Origin: Liopterus haemorrhoidalis
Lineage: Eukaryota; Arthropoda; Insecta; Coleoptera; Dytiscidae
Direction: 5' to 3'
DNA length: 64,000 nt
Assembly: GCA_963971575.1 (NCBI GenBank)
Contig: OZ020611.1
Coordinates: forward strand, 60,297,381-60,361,380
In this document: piece after piece, positions 53,613-63,094 of the stretch
Numbering within the stretch: the first letter of the stretch is position 1
Layout of the letters: each line of letters opens with the position of its first letter
The notes under the pieces: generated by a model
Told to the model about the DNA's origin: nothing
What the model saw: only the letters and a program-made list of their open reading frames with translations
Database searches by the model: none
Program-made: the position numbers and the translations under genes

Positions 53613-53871
53613 GGCCCGGTCTTTCCACCTTCAGATAAAGTTCCAGGTAACTATCTGACCGATAAGGTTATTTATAACTTCAACTGCTGAATAAATGTCA
53701 ATACCAGTCAGTGAATCCAATACGTCAGTCTCATTATCCGTTAGATAACTATCCGATAGATACATTTGTATAGAAAGAAGAGATGACATTTATTCAGCAG
53801 ATGAAGTTATAAATAACCTTATCTGTCAGATAGTTACCTGGAACTTTATCTGAAGGTGGAAAGACCGGGCC
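53613..53871. mobile_element. 259-bp Harbinger-type MITE (H259), copy 2, well preserved
   Basis: TAA flanks both sides (53,610-53,612 and 53,872-53,874). Ends GGCCCGGTCTTTCCACCTTC and its exact complement continue as long inverted repeats (AGATAAAGTTCCAGGTAACT and AGTTACCTGGAACTTTATCT). No ORF. The cleanest copy of a family with full-length, partial or parental members at 13.5, 16.8 and 25.3-26.8 kb. Confidence 0.93.
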
Positions 53872-53874
53872 TAA

Positions 53875-54599
53875 GAGTTCAATTGCGCAACAAACAGTAA
53901 ATAATTTGGGGAAAAAAAATTATTTTAAAACTATTCAAATCGTATTTATTTAATCATTTTAAGAAACTATTATCCTCAATGTTGCGAACTAAAGTTTATA
54001 AAAATCGCTTCACTGACTGCTACGATCGACCAAACAACAGAGCAGTAACGGCGGTAATAAAATTTTGTTTCATTATTTTTTGTGATTTTTTGTGCAGTCA
54101 TCCTAATATTCGGTTCGTTAAATAAATTTCGGAGTGTTTTTCTTAATCTGATTTACTCAATAAATTGAATTATTACAAAAAAACAATTTTATTACGTTTA
54201 TTATTAAATTTTTACTTAAATGTCCTAAAGTAGATTCGATAGTATACAACAATAGAACACTTTGTTTTCTTATAAATTCCATTGTTGGTCGTACGAGGGA
54301 AAAATCAATAAATATGTAGGAACATAACTATGATTACCTTACCATTTTTTCAAATCAGTGGTCATAAAACTTTTTACGGCAGCAAAGTCTTATTTTTATT
54401 TTCTGGATCGCAGTATAAAGATTTGAACAAGCTGATCGAAATCCTCACTTTTATTTTCACTTTAACAAGGGTCTTGGGTTGAATCCAATAAATATATTGT
54501 TTTTCAAATATCTTCAAAATAACAGGAAAGGGAGTTTTAAATCATACTTTGTTTATTCTTGGTAAGTAAGCAGAGCAAATATTTGGAAATTATTATAAG
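53875..54599. other. no gene seen
   Basis: AT-rich DNA with no recognisable feature. Confidence 0.4.
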
Positions 54600-54970
54600 C
54601 GGAAATTAATTATAAGGACCGTACGCCGATATTTACAATAGGGTAACGCGGCGGTACATTATTGTAAGCCCCGTACGCTAGATTTACTATACGGAACTGT
54701 GACAAAAAATCTGTATAAGGCCCGTACGGTAAGATTTACTATAGGATACCGCGACGAAAAATTATTATAGGGCACAAATAGCGGGATTAGCTATACGGTA
54801 CTACGACAAAAAATCATTATAAGCTGAGATTTACTAAAGAGTACCGCAACGGAAATTCATTATAAGGCCCATACGCTGGGATTAACTATAAAGTACCGCG
54901 ACGGAAAATTATTATAGGGCCCTGCACGCTGGGATTTGTATAAGGTACCGCGGCGAAAAAATTGTGGCGT
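54600..54970. repeat. ~57-bp tandem array, about 6 units
   Basis: Units of the form ATTATAAGGCCCGTACGCTG, then GGATTTACTATAAGGTACCG, then CGACGAAAA, 50-60 bp each and diverged. The same repeat reappears at 62,920-63,090. Confidence 0.8.
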
Positions 54971-55948
54971 AGATACTGTGGCGTAAGGAAAGAAATTTTG
55001 CTACCTATTTCAGATATAAAATTTCATAAATATATTCAATATAATCATCCAACTAGAGTAAAATATTAAAAATGTTAAATGATAAAAAATAATCTATTTC
55101 TTAGAAAGGGCTTTTAAGATAAGGGTAGACTTATTTATTATTGTAACTTAAGACTTTTGTAAACTTAACATGAAAAGGCAATTGTAAATTGTAGTATTGA
55201 TGACAACTCTTACAATAAATTAGATTAGAAGTATTAGGATCATTTGGGAAAACTATTAATCTTTGTCTGAAATATACATAATAGTTTGGTTACTTATCTG
55301 AGGAGATTATACAATTTAATTTATGAATAATAAATGTCGTTGCGATTGACCGGGGTGTAAAATGGTATTTAACTGTTGAGCGATGTAAGCCTCTCGGGGA
55401 GTTGAGTCTAAAGAGTTAAGATGTTAAGTCATGTTTAAAATAGTTGGTTTTTAAGAGTCGCGGGGTTAAAACCCCGTGTTTGAGGGCGTGTGATTTTATC
55501 CATCATGGGCTAGAGATATTTTGAATGTTATGTCGGGTAATGAGTAATTCCGTATGAACGTTAGTGTAGTTCCCAGCTGAAGAGATGGAGAGACTAGACT
55601 CAGAAACATGTGAGAGACAATTGATTATTTGGCCTAGTGGTTAAATTAGTGTTTGGTGTAAAGTTTGTCTATTGGTTGTGAATGTGTGTCTCACTTGAAT
55701 TAACTGTTAACAACGTAAATGTAAGTCTAGTGTAAATAATGTAAAAACTAAACCGCAATCGTAATTAAAGTAGGTTAGTTACAATGTCGAGTTTAATTCA
55801 GCAACCCTTAACTCCTTCCTAAATATCATAGCAACCAGCTAGCGAACATGGAGGAGGGGTCCAGACTTGATCCGCTCGCAAGTCTGAATACTCATAATGT
55901 GAGGGAGATCTAGAGGAATGAGAGTAAGTACAAATGAACTTTATCAAT
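54971..55948. other. no gene seen
   Basis: Mixed sequence. A short hairpin GGGGTTAAAACCCC lies at about 55,463-55,476. 55,340-55,900 is less AT-rich and could be an LTR or UTR, but I found no pairing copy. Confidence 0.3.
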
Positions 55949-55949
55949 A

Positions 55950-56108
55950 GGTCTGTTATTTTCGCTACCGCGGACGCGGCTGTATTGACGCGGCGTTAAA
56001 TTTATTACTGCGGCTGTAAGAATTTAAATCAAACTGCCAATTCAAATGAACAGAAAATATTAACACCACCGTAAACCGTAGACGCAAGGTAGCGAAACTA
56101 ACAGACCT
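55950..56108. mobile_element. ~159-bp MITE
   Basis: Left end GGTCTGTTATTTTCGCTACC; complement of right end GGTCTGTTAGTTTCGCTACC. The interior carries repeated GCGGCTGTA motifs. It ends 10 bp before the DD41D element. Target duplication not resolved. Confidence 0.75.
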
Positions 56109-56231
56109 GATATTATACAAGGTGTCTCAAAAGAAACTTTATATTTATTAGCTTACTGCGTGAACGCAACGTATCCGAGGGGCGCGGGGGTTATGTTAAT
56201 CGGTAGCCTGGCTCTTGGGAATTCAGTCGCT

Positions 56232-56629
56232 ATGGAGCGTTTCTCGGGAGCAAACCGCGCGTTATGCGGGCGAGAGTTTTACAAAAACGGTGATTCGGCG
56301 ACTGTAGCGCGTAGAAAATTCTGCAGTATTCGAGGTTTTCGCCACTTAAATGATGCGCCAAGCATTCCTCTCATTCGACATTGGGTTAAAAAGTTTGAAG
56401 AGACTGGTACAACGCTGGATAAATCAAAATCCGGGCGACCTAGGTCATCAAGAACGGTAGAAAACGTGGAGAATGTTAATCAGTCTGTTCGTGACGACCC
56501 GAACCTTTCAATTCGGAAGCGCGCAAGTGCTTTAAATGTGCATAGATCATCATTACATCGCATTATGCACAAAGACCTAAAGCTGCACCCCTACAAAATT
56601 CAATTGGTGCAAGAATTAAAGCCCCAAGA
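56232..56629 (+). pseudogene. DD41D transposase, 5' half
   Basis: The ATG at 56,232 opens MERFSGANRALCGREFYKNG. The open frame upstream of it has only a GTG. Helix-turn-helix motifs follow: IPLIRHWVKKFEETGTTLDK, a G-R-P-R linker and IRKRASALNVHRSSLHRIMH, then KDLKLHPYKIQLVQELKPQ. The frame is broken at LKPQ by the retrotransposon. It resumes in the right frame at 62,060 after the duplicated target, so the gene was otherwise continuous when struck. Confidence 0.85.
56618..56629. repeat. target-site duplication of retrotransposon B (left)
   Basis: AAAGCCCCAAGA here and at 62,060-62,071, in the latter case merging with the poly(A) tail. Confidence 0.9.
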
Positions 56630-56664
56630 CAGTTCTGTAAAACTTACCATCATAGTCAGACGTA
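56630..56664 (+). promoter_or_regulatory. internal Inr/DPE-type promoter of retrotransposon B
   Basis: The element starts CAGTT (Inr core, A at 56,631 as +1). Counting from that A, AGACGT lies at +28 to +33 (56,658-56,663), exactly the position and sequence of a downstream promoter element. Insect jockey and I elements use this TATA-less internal promoter design. Confidence 0.65.
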
Positions 56665-56935
56665 TAGCAAATGACGCTGGTGAAAAGTACAAACAAACGT
56701 AAAAAATACATCCGAGAAAATCCACACATAGTGAGTACACTACATATTTCAATATTTCACTAATAAAATAACACCTGATACGTATAACTCACAATATCAA
56801 CTAAAGTAAACTTGAATATTTTCGCCTGTTTGTGCATGGGGCATGTCCCTGCATGGTACAGGTCACGACATCTATAACTCAATAGAGTAATTAATAAAAA
56901 TAAAAAGTGCTGACAGCACCATCTCTAGACAAAAA

Positions 56936-58213
56936 ATGGACCATCAACTACCCAAAAATACAAACTATGCAAATGCTGTAAAAAATAAAATAAACCAAAA
57001 CAACATCAATCATCAAACTGCCGATTACTTTCCAAAAATGGATCAAGCCGTAATATTAGCGACCATCAACGAAATAAACCCCGATGAATATGTGTACGCT
57101 GTAGGGGAAATTGTTAAACCCCAAAACGTCGTCTACGCATATAAAATGGCATTTGACAGAATGTGTATTTACTTAAAGGACAAAGACATGACAAATAAAT
57201 TTATACAGGAAAATCCAACAATTACTGTAAAAAACTTCACCATTAATGTAAGACACCTCGTAAAACCAGCAAAAAGATTGATCATATCCAACGTTAGTCC
57301 AATAATACCGCACACAGTGATAACAGAAAAGCTGGAACTACTAGGTCTAAAATTAGAGTCCCCGATGAAATTTCTACGCGCGGGCTTCAAAAACCCTGAA
57401 TATGCTCATATTCTCAGCGCTAGAAGACAAGTTTTTGTCCATCCGACAGATGAGGAAATACCAGAAACGGAATGTATAGTATACGGCGATACAACGTATA
57501 GAATATATATCTGTGACGACTCGTTAATATGCCAAACTTGTAAAAGAACTGGACACAAAACTGAGAAATGCAAAATTAACAAACCAAGCCAAAATACACG
57601 AGAAACTTCAGACTCTGATCCTACAAATGACTCTGATCCTAAATCAGCCGAAGAATTACAACAATCACAACCACAAACTCAATCCGAAAAAAACACAGAA
57701 AATCAAAACACAGAAACCATTGATAATGCAAATGATAATTCACAAAAAAATAATAAAAATATTATAGAAACAGACGTAGAAACTATATCGAACAGTTTAA
57801 GCCAAAAGAGAGGTGCCCCTTCTAACAGCACAGAGTCAGTAAATGAAGAAAATGTCATCACAATAGAAAACAGCCAAAAAAAGAGTAGGTACGGAAGAAA
57901 CCGATCTCTAAGCCCTAAAGAGAAAAATACGGACAACTCGATCGACGATCAAATGAAAAATCTACAACCACTATTTAATAGTAATAAGTTCCTCCTGCCC
58001 TTTGATATATTCAAGAAATTTGTTGAAGATGCGCAAGGAACAGAAGACCTATTAGCGGTAGCCAGAGACTACACTGACAACGTAAACGGCCTACTCAACA
58101 TGATGAACCAGATTTATAAAAGATCGAACAGAATCATCAAAACAAAAATTACAATCATAACAAAGAAAATAGAGAAACTACTGGAAGAGGAAAAGGAAGC
58201 TGAACAACAATAA
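56936..58213 (+). CDS. retrotransposon B ORF1 (gag-like RNA-binding protein)
   Basis: 425 residues, uninterrupted. The N-terminal third (AVILATINEINPDEYVYAVG, then YKMAFDRMCIYLKDKD) leads to an RNA-recognition-like domain (RHLVKPAKRLIISNVSPIIP). A single zinc knuckle CQTCKRTGHKTEKC lies at about residues 200-213. After that the chain is polar and Q/N/S/E-rich with little order. A final helical segment ends EEEKEAEQQ. ORF1 proteins of this class coat the element RNA and guide it to the nucleus. The stop TAA is followed by one A and then the ORF2 ATG. ATG at 56,936 in AAAAAATGG context. Homologous to the broken ORF1 of element A. Confidence 0.9.
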   Translation: MDHQLPKNTNYANAVKNKINQNNINHQTADYFPKMDQAVILATINEINPDEYVYAVGEIVKPQNVVYAYKMAFDRMCIYLKDKDMTNKFIQENPTITVKNFTINVRHLVKPAKRLIISNVSPIIPHTVITEKLELLGLKLESPMKFLRAGFKNPEYAHILSARRQVFVHPTDEEIPETECIVYGDTTYRIYICDDSLICQTCKRTGHKTEKCKINKPSQNTRETSDSDPTNDSDPKSAEELQQSQPQTQSEKNTENQNTETIDNANDNSQKNNKNIIETDVETISNSLSQKRGAPSNSTESVNEENVITIENSQKKSRYGRNRSLSPKEKNTDNSIDDQMKNLQPLFNSNKFLLPFDIFKKFVEDAQGTEDLLAVARDYTDNVNGLLNMMNQIYKRSNRIIKTKITIITKKIEKLLEEEKEAEQQ

Positions 58214-58214
58214 A

Positions 58215-61200
58215 ATGGACATTCTACAATGGAATTTAAACAGTTTTTTCGCTCATTTACCGGAACTACAAAAAATCATATCCGAAGTTAACCCGTCACA
58301 TATCTGTTTGCAGGAAACCCGATTAAAACTAAACCAACACGCTCAACTTAAAAACTATTCTTGCTTCCGAAAAGACCGTATTAACGAAAGAAATGCTAGC
58401 GGTGGAGTTGCTATATTTGTTAAAAAAAATATACAAGCCGAAGAAATAAATATTAACTCTAATTTAGAAGCAATTGCTGTAACAACAACATCACTAGAAA
58501 AAATAACAATATGTAACATTTATATCCCTCCTGACACTCCCAGAAACGAACTTGACCTTGAAAACATTATCCAACAACTTCCCAAACCATTCCTTCTCCT
58601 AGGCGATTTCAACGCACACAGCCCAATTTGGGATTCACTACAAATAAATACAGATTCAAGAGGAAAATATATCGAGCAACTTACAGAAGACGAATTAATA
58701 ATTCTAAATGATGGGTCTCCCACACACTTATGTGCACGGACTGGACGTCTAACGAGTATAGACCTAACAATAAGTGAACCAACAATATCCTACAAATTGG
58801 ACTGGAAAACTCTCCCCCACCTATATGGAAGTGACCATTTCCCTATAATAATATCAAACCCTCAAGAGGATAGGCATGTAAGAGATACAAGCCATGTGAA
58901 ATGGAAACATACTGAGGCAAATTGGGAACTATTCACAACTTTAGCTAAAGTTGAAGATATGAGTACCACAGAAATAAACCTAGCAGTTGAGAACATCACA
59001 AATACAATTATGAACGCAACAAACCATTCCATAGAAAAAAAGAATGAAATAAAAAGAAAATCTGTCCCTTGGTGGAATAGTGAGTGTCAAGATGCTGTTA
59101 AGAATCATAAAAAAGCCTTGTATAAATTCAGGAAAAACAACAACGAAGAGAACTTAATAAACTTGAAGAGATCGAGAGCCCATTCTAAAATTGTGTTAAA
59201 AAACAGTAGAAAACAAAGCTGGCAGCAATATGTATCAACCCTGACCGCTGACACTCCTATTAAAGAATTATGGAACAAGATAAGAAAAATTAAAGGATCA
59301 AAAACCATATACGAAACATCTTGCCTTATTAAAAACCAAACGATAATATCAGCTCCACAAGAAATAGCTAATACTTTCGCAGACGTATTTGAAAATACTT
59401 CGAGTGACTCTATGTATGAAAACGAATTCTTACATTATAAAAAGGACCAAGAAGAAGAAATAATAGTAAATGAGAGAGAAAATGAAGATATGAATCTACC
59501 ACTAACACACAATGAGCTTTATGAAGTACTGAAGGAACTGAAAAACAATAGCAGTCAAGGGCCAGACAACATCACCTACGAAATGATACAGCACCTGCCT
59601 AAAAACACTCTTGAATACCTTCTAGCTATTTACAATAATATTTGGCTAAATAACGTATATCCCGACAAATGGAGAGAAGTCACAGTGCTCCCAATCCACA
59701 AACCAAACAAAAATAAAACAGATCCTCTAAACTATCGTCCAATAGCACTTGCAAACACAATGAGCAAAATCTTAGAAAGAATTGTCAACAAAAGAATTGT
59801 GTGGCACTTGGAAAAAAACAACTTACTTATTAACGAACAATGTGGATTCAGAAAAGGAAGAAAAACCACAGACCAAATAGTTGCCCTTACTTCTGAAATA
59901 TTAAATGCATTTAAACACAAACAACACCTAATCGCAGTGACCTTTGACATCGAAAAAGCTTACGATATGTGTTGGAAGTACCACATACTAAAGTCCCTGA
60001 AAGAATGTGAAATTGGAGGTAATGCATTTAACTACACCAAAAACTTCCTTAGCAAAAGAAAGTTTCAAGTAAGAGCTAATAAATGTGTATCAGATTGGAA
60101 AGTCCAAATAAACGGTGTACCACAGGGGAGCCCCTACAGCGTCACATTGTTTTTAATAGCAATCAATAAAATTGTAGCCAACATCCAATTTCCGGTGTCA
60201 GTTAGCCTTTTCGCTGACGATTTATTAATTTTTTGTCGAGGAAAAAACCTCAAAAGAACCCAGCAATATTTACAATCAGCTATATCTACAATAGAAAACT
60301 GGACACAGAAAACAGGATTTAAAATATCACTACCAAAAACGCATGCTATCCATTTTACAAAACTTAGAAAATATGAACAACCAACGCTAAAATTTAATAA
60401 CACGAATATTAACTACACTGATAAAATAACATATCTCGGAGTCATTTTCGACAAAAAATTAAATTGGAATCAACATATACAATCCCTAAAAGCAGAATGT
60501 AGTAAAAGGCTAAATATTATGAAATCTGTGAAAAGTCAAAATTGGGGAGCTAGTAGAAAAGTTCTCTTAACACTTTATAAGACTATCATCCGACCCAAAA
60601 TAGACTATGGATGCGTAGTTTATGGTCTCGCCAAAAAACACCTAATTAAAACGATCGATGCAGTCCACCATACTGCCATCAGATACGCAACTGGAGCCTT
60701 CAGGACTAGCCCCATCACAAGTATTCTCTGCGAAGCAGCTGAACCACCCCTACAATCAAGAAGAAACGAACTAATTCTATCTTACATCAATACCATAGTA
60801 ACTAACCCCTCTCACCCCACATTCAAACATATATTCCAAAACAATTATACAGTTAAAACCTCCAATGAACTCCATCTGAAAATTCACAACATTTTAACAA
60901 ATATAAACCTAAAAATTCCCACGATACAAAAAATATCCCCTCGTAATACTCCTCCTTGGCTTAGAAAACAAGCAAAACTTATCCTAACCCTAACAGAATA
61001 TCCAAAAAGCTCCACATCCCCAACCGTATATAAAGCTGTTTATCAACAAATAAAGGAAGATTTCAGCGAAATGGATCATGTCAAGATATACACCGATGGC
61101 TCAAAAATTGACGGCAAAGTAGGAGCAGGACTAGTTATTGAAGAAGAAGTACAAAAATTCCACCTGCCAGATGTTGTATCTACTTACACGGCTGAAGAAT

Positions 61201-61895
61201 TTGCGCTTCTGAAGGCTGTCGAGTACATTTACAGTAATAATACAAAGAGAAACTTTATAGTCCACACCGATTCGTTAAGTGTTATACAAAACTTACAGAA
61301 AATGTATTCGACAAGCCCAATGATAGAAGAAATTCTACAAAAAATAAATAACTGCATAGCTGATAGTAAATTCATCTCTATAGTATGGGTACCATCCCAC
61401 GTCGGCATAACAGGCAATGAAAAAGCTGATACTGCAGCCAAAGAAGCCACCAAGTCCACGGAACAGATAGATATGCCTATTCCAACTAGAGACTTTAAAA
61501 CCAGCATAAAGAAAAATATAAGAAATAGTTGGAATAGTCAATGGTCGGAAATAGATGAAGTTAGAAACCACCTCCGGCAAATAAAAACCGACACTACCCC
61601 ATGGCCCGGAAGAAACAATAGAAAAGAAGAAGTAGTAATTACGAGACTTAGGATTGGACACACCTTACTCACCCACAAACATCTATTCGAACATTGCGAA
61701 CCAACAAAATGCGACACATGTGACACGACACTTACAGCCAGACACATCCTAGTAGAATGCCCAAAATACACCACACAACGAAGAGACAACAAAATTACAG
61801 ACCACTCAATAAAATACATTTTAGGCAACAACTCAGACTCGATAAATAATGTCATCTCATATCTTAAAAGCATAGATCTATATAATAAAATATAA
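58215..61895 (+). CDS. retrotransposon B ORF2: endonuclease, reverse transcriptase, RNase H
   Basis: A 1,226-residue polyprotein, open throughout. Endonuclease about 1-215: QWNLN at 5-9, LQETR with E34, GDFNAH at 130-135, SIDL with D183, GSDHFPI with D207/H208. Reverse transcriptase about 475-760: NYRPIALA near 506-513, TFDIEKAYD with D578, GVPQGSP at 634-640, FADD at 666-669. RNase H about 955-1,078: TDGSK with D961, TAEEF with E994, HTDS with D1019, WVPSHVGITGNEKAD with D1072. A C-x2-C-x7-H-x4-C knuckle is at 1,166-1,182. All catalytic positions are intact. The start lies one base after the ORF1 stop, suggesting termination-reinitiation. Domain order is the same as element A. Confidence 0.95.
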   Translation: MDILQWNLNSFFAHLPELQKIISEVNPSHICLQETRLKLNQHAQLKNYSCFRKDRINERNASGGVAIFVKKNIQAEEININSNLEAIAVTTTSLEKITICNIYIPPDTPRNELDLENIIQQLPKPFLLLGDFNAHSPIWDSLQINTDSRGKYIEQLTEDELIILNDGSPTHLCARTGRLTSIDLTISEPTISYKLDWKTLPHLYGSDHFPIIISNPQEDRHVRDTSHVKWKHTEANWELFTTLAKVEDMSTTEINLAVENITNTIMNATNHSIEKKNEIKRKSVPWWNSECQDAVKNHKKALYKFRKNNNEENLINLKRSRAHSKIVLKNSRKQSWQQYVSTLTADTPIKELWNKIRKIKGSKTIYETSCLIKNQTIISAPQEIANTFADVFENTSSDSMYENEFLHYKKDQEEEIIVNERENEDMNLPLTHNELYEVLKELKNNSSQGPDNITYEMIQHLPKNTLEYLLAIYNNIWLNNVYPDKWREVTVLPIHKPNKNKTDPLNYRPIALANTMSKILERIVNKRIVWHLEKNNLLINEQCGFRKGRKTTDQIVALTSEILNAFKHKQHLIAVTFDIEKAYDMCWKYHILKSLKECEIGGNAFNYTKNFLSKRKFQVRANKCVSDWKVQINGVPQGSPYSVTLFLIAINKIVANIQFPVSVSLFADDLLIFCRGKNLKRTQQYLQSAISTIENWTQKTGFKISLPKTHAIHFTKLRKYEQPTLKFNNTNINYTDKITYLGVIFDKKLNWNQHIQSLKAECSKRLNIMKSVKSQNWGASRKVLLTLYKTIIRPKIDYGCVVYGLAKKHLIKTIDAVHHTAIRYATGAFRTSPITSILCEAAEPPLQSRRNELILSYINTIVTNPSHPTFKHIFQNNYTVKTSNELHLKIHNILTNINLKIPTIQKISPRNTPPWLRKQAKLILTLTEYPKSSTSPTVYKAVYQQIKEDFSEMDHVKIYTDGSKIDGKVGAGLVIEEEVQKFHLPDVVSTYTAEEFALLKAVEYIYSNNTKRNFIVHTDSLSVIQNLQKMYSTSPMIEEILQKINNCIADSKFISIVWVPSHVGITGNEKADTAAKEATKSTEQIDMPIPTRDFKTSIKKNIRNSWNSQWSEIDEVRNHLRQIKTDTTPWPGRNNRKEEVVITRLRIGHTLLTHKHLFEHCEPTKCDTCDTTLTARHILVECPKYTTQRRDNKITDHSIKYILGNNSDSINNVISYLKSIDLYNKI

Positions 61896-61984
61896 TGTTA
61901 CACTTTGAATTATAACTCTTATAAATGTATAGTATATAAATGTAGATATATATATGTACACACATTGTAATATATAAGATTTGT

Positions 61985-62016
61985 GGGTGCTAATAGCCCT
62001 AGCAGCTGAAGCACCC
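61985..62016 (+). other. 3' UTR stem-loop of retrotransposon B
   Basis: GGGTGC, a 20-nt loop beginning TAATAGC, then GCACCC, about 20 bases before the poly(A) tail. Same position and loop start as in element A, but three of six stem pairs differ by compensatory change. Confidence 0.75.
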
Positions 62017-62028
62017 CTAAATAAATAA

Positions 62029-62064
<36 letters not shown>

Positions 62065-62071
62065 CCCAAGA

Positions 62072-62762
62072 TGCCAGTCAGAGGCTTAATTTCGTAAATC
62101 AGGTGATTGAGCGATTTTCAACGTTTACCAACATTTTGTTTTCGGATGAAGCTCATTTTCATCTTAATGGCCACGTAAATAAGCAGAACTGCCGCTACTG
62201 GAGTGCAACGAATCCGAAACGCAAACATCAGAAACCCCTACATTCGCCTAAAGTGACCGTATGGGCTGCGATGTCGGCGCGAGGAATTATCGGCCCTTAC
62301 TTTTTTGAAGACGAAAGGGGGCGTGCAGTTACAGTGAATTAAGAGCGTTATGTGGAGATGTTAGACAACTTCTTGGTACCTGAACTGCAAAACTTTCCTG
62401 GCTATAACCAAAGAACATGGTTCCAACAGGACGGAGCAACTTCACACACGTCCAATATGTCACTGCCACGTGTTCGTGAAATTTTCTCAGGCAAATTGAT
62501 CTCCCGGAGAGGTGACATAAATTGGCCTCCACGCAGTCCAGATTTAACCCCTATGGACTTTTTCCTATGGGGTTATTTTAAATCTAAAGTTTACGCCAAT
62601 AAACCGACTTCACTGGCGCATTTGAAAGAAAATATCCGTCACGAAATGGCAGCCATCCCTGAGTCCACCTGCCGAGACGTCATAAGTAATTTTACTGTTC
62701 GATTAAATGAGTGCCGAGAACGCGAGGGTCTACATTTAGACGATATTATTTTTAAGAAATAA
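62072..62762 (+). pseudogene. DD41D transposase, 3' half
   Basis: Resumes after the retrotransposon as DASQRLNFVNQVIERF. First catalytic aspartate in NILFSDEAHFHLNG (about 62,145), second in RTWFQQDGATSHT (about 62,430), third in PPRSPDLTPMDFFLWG. Counting from the D of QQD to the D of TPMD gives 41 residues between, the DD41D pattern (rosa/visitor-type mariner relatives) instead of DD34D. A TAA at 62,340-62,342 after RGRAVTVN is the only internal stop. The C-terminus LHLDDIIFKK ends at 62,762. Besides the insertion and that stop, the gene looks well preserved. Confidence 0.85.
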
Positions 62763-62919
62763 ATCCCCAAAAAGTGTATTTTAATAATTAATAAACATTT
62801 TTTCTATATACGGCTTACTTTTTTTTTAATCGATCCACTAAATATAAAATTTCTTTTGAGACACCTTGTACTTAAATTATCCAGCCAACCGTGACATTTC
62901 ATATTATATAACAGAGGTT

Positions 62920-63090
62920 CCCCACAAAGGTACCGTGGTGAAATTGGTAATAAGACTCGCACACTGAGATTTACTATAGTGTACTATGGCTGAAAATCAT
63001 TATAGGGCCCACACGCTGGAATTTACTTTAAGGTACCATAATGACAAATCATAACAGGGCTTGCATGCTGAGATTTATCTCCAGTAACCA
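62920..63090. repeat. ~57-bp tandem array, second locus (about 3 units)
   Basis: Units such as ATTATAGGGCCCACACGCTG, then GAATTTACTTTAAGGTACCA, match the array at 54,600-54,970 in the same orientation. Confidence 0.78.
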
Positions 63091-63094
63091 ACCA

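Larger units (their letters stand above)
56630..62059 (+). mobile_element. I-like non-LTR retrotransposon B, full length and apparently intact
   Basis: 5.43 kb: 5' UTR (56,630-56,935), ORF1, ORF2, a 164-bp 3' UTR with a stem-loop, and an A-tail of about 25 bases (62,036-62,059). It begins CAGTTCTG, like many I/jockey elements. Both ORFs are open and the target duplication is perfect. Strong A-richness of the coding strand contrasts with the host exon. Confidence 0.95.
56118..62868 (+). mobile_element. DD41D-type mariner relative, interrupted by retrotransposon B
   Basis: Terminal inverted repeats: left CAAGGTGTCTCAAAAGAAAC; complement of right CAAGGTGTCTCAAAAGAAAT; both continue TTTATATTTA. 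TA on each side (56,116-56,117 and 62,869-62,870). Without the 5.4-kb insertion it would be about 1.3 kb, with one transposase gene. Confidence 0.92.

Noticed and set aside
55340..55900. Solo LTR upstream of the DD41D element
   Set aside because: Composition and a short hairpin are suggestive, but no TG...CA ends with matching duplication or second copy could be found.
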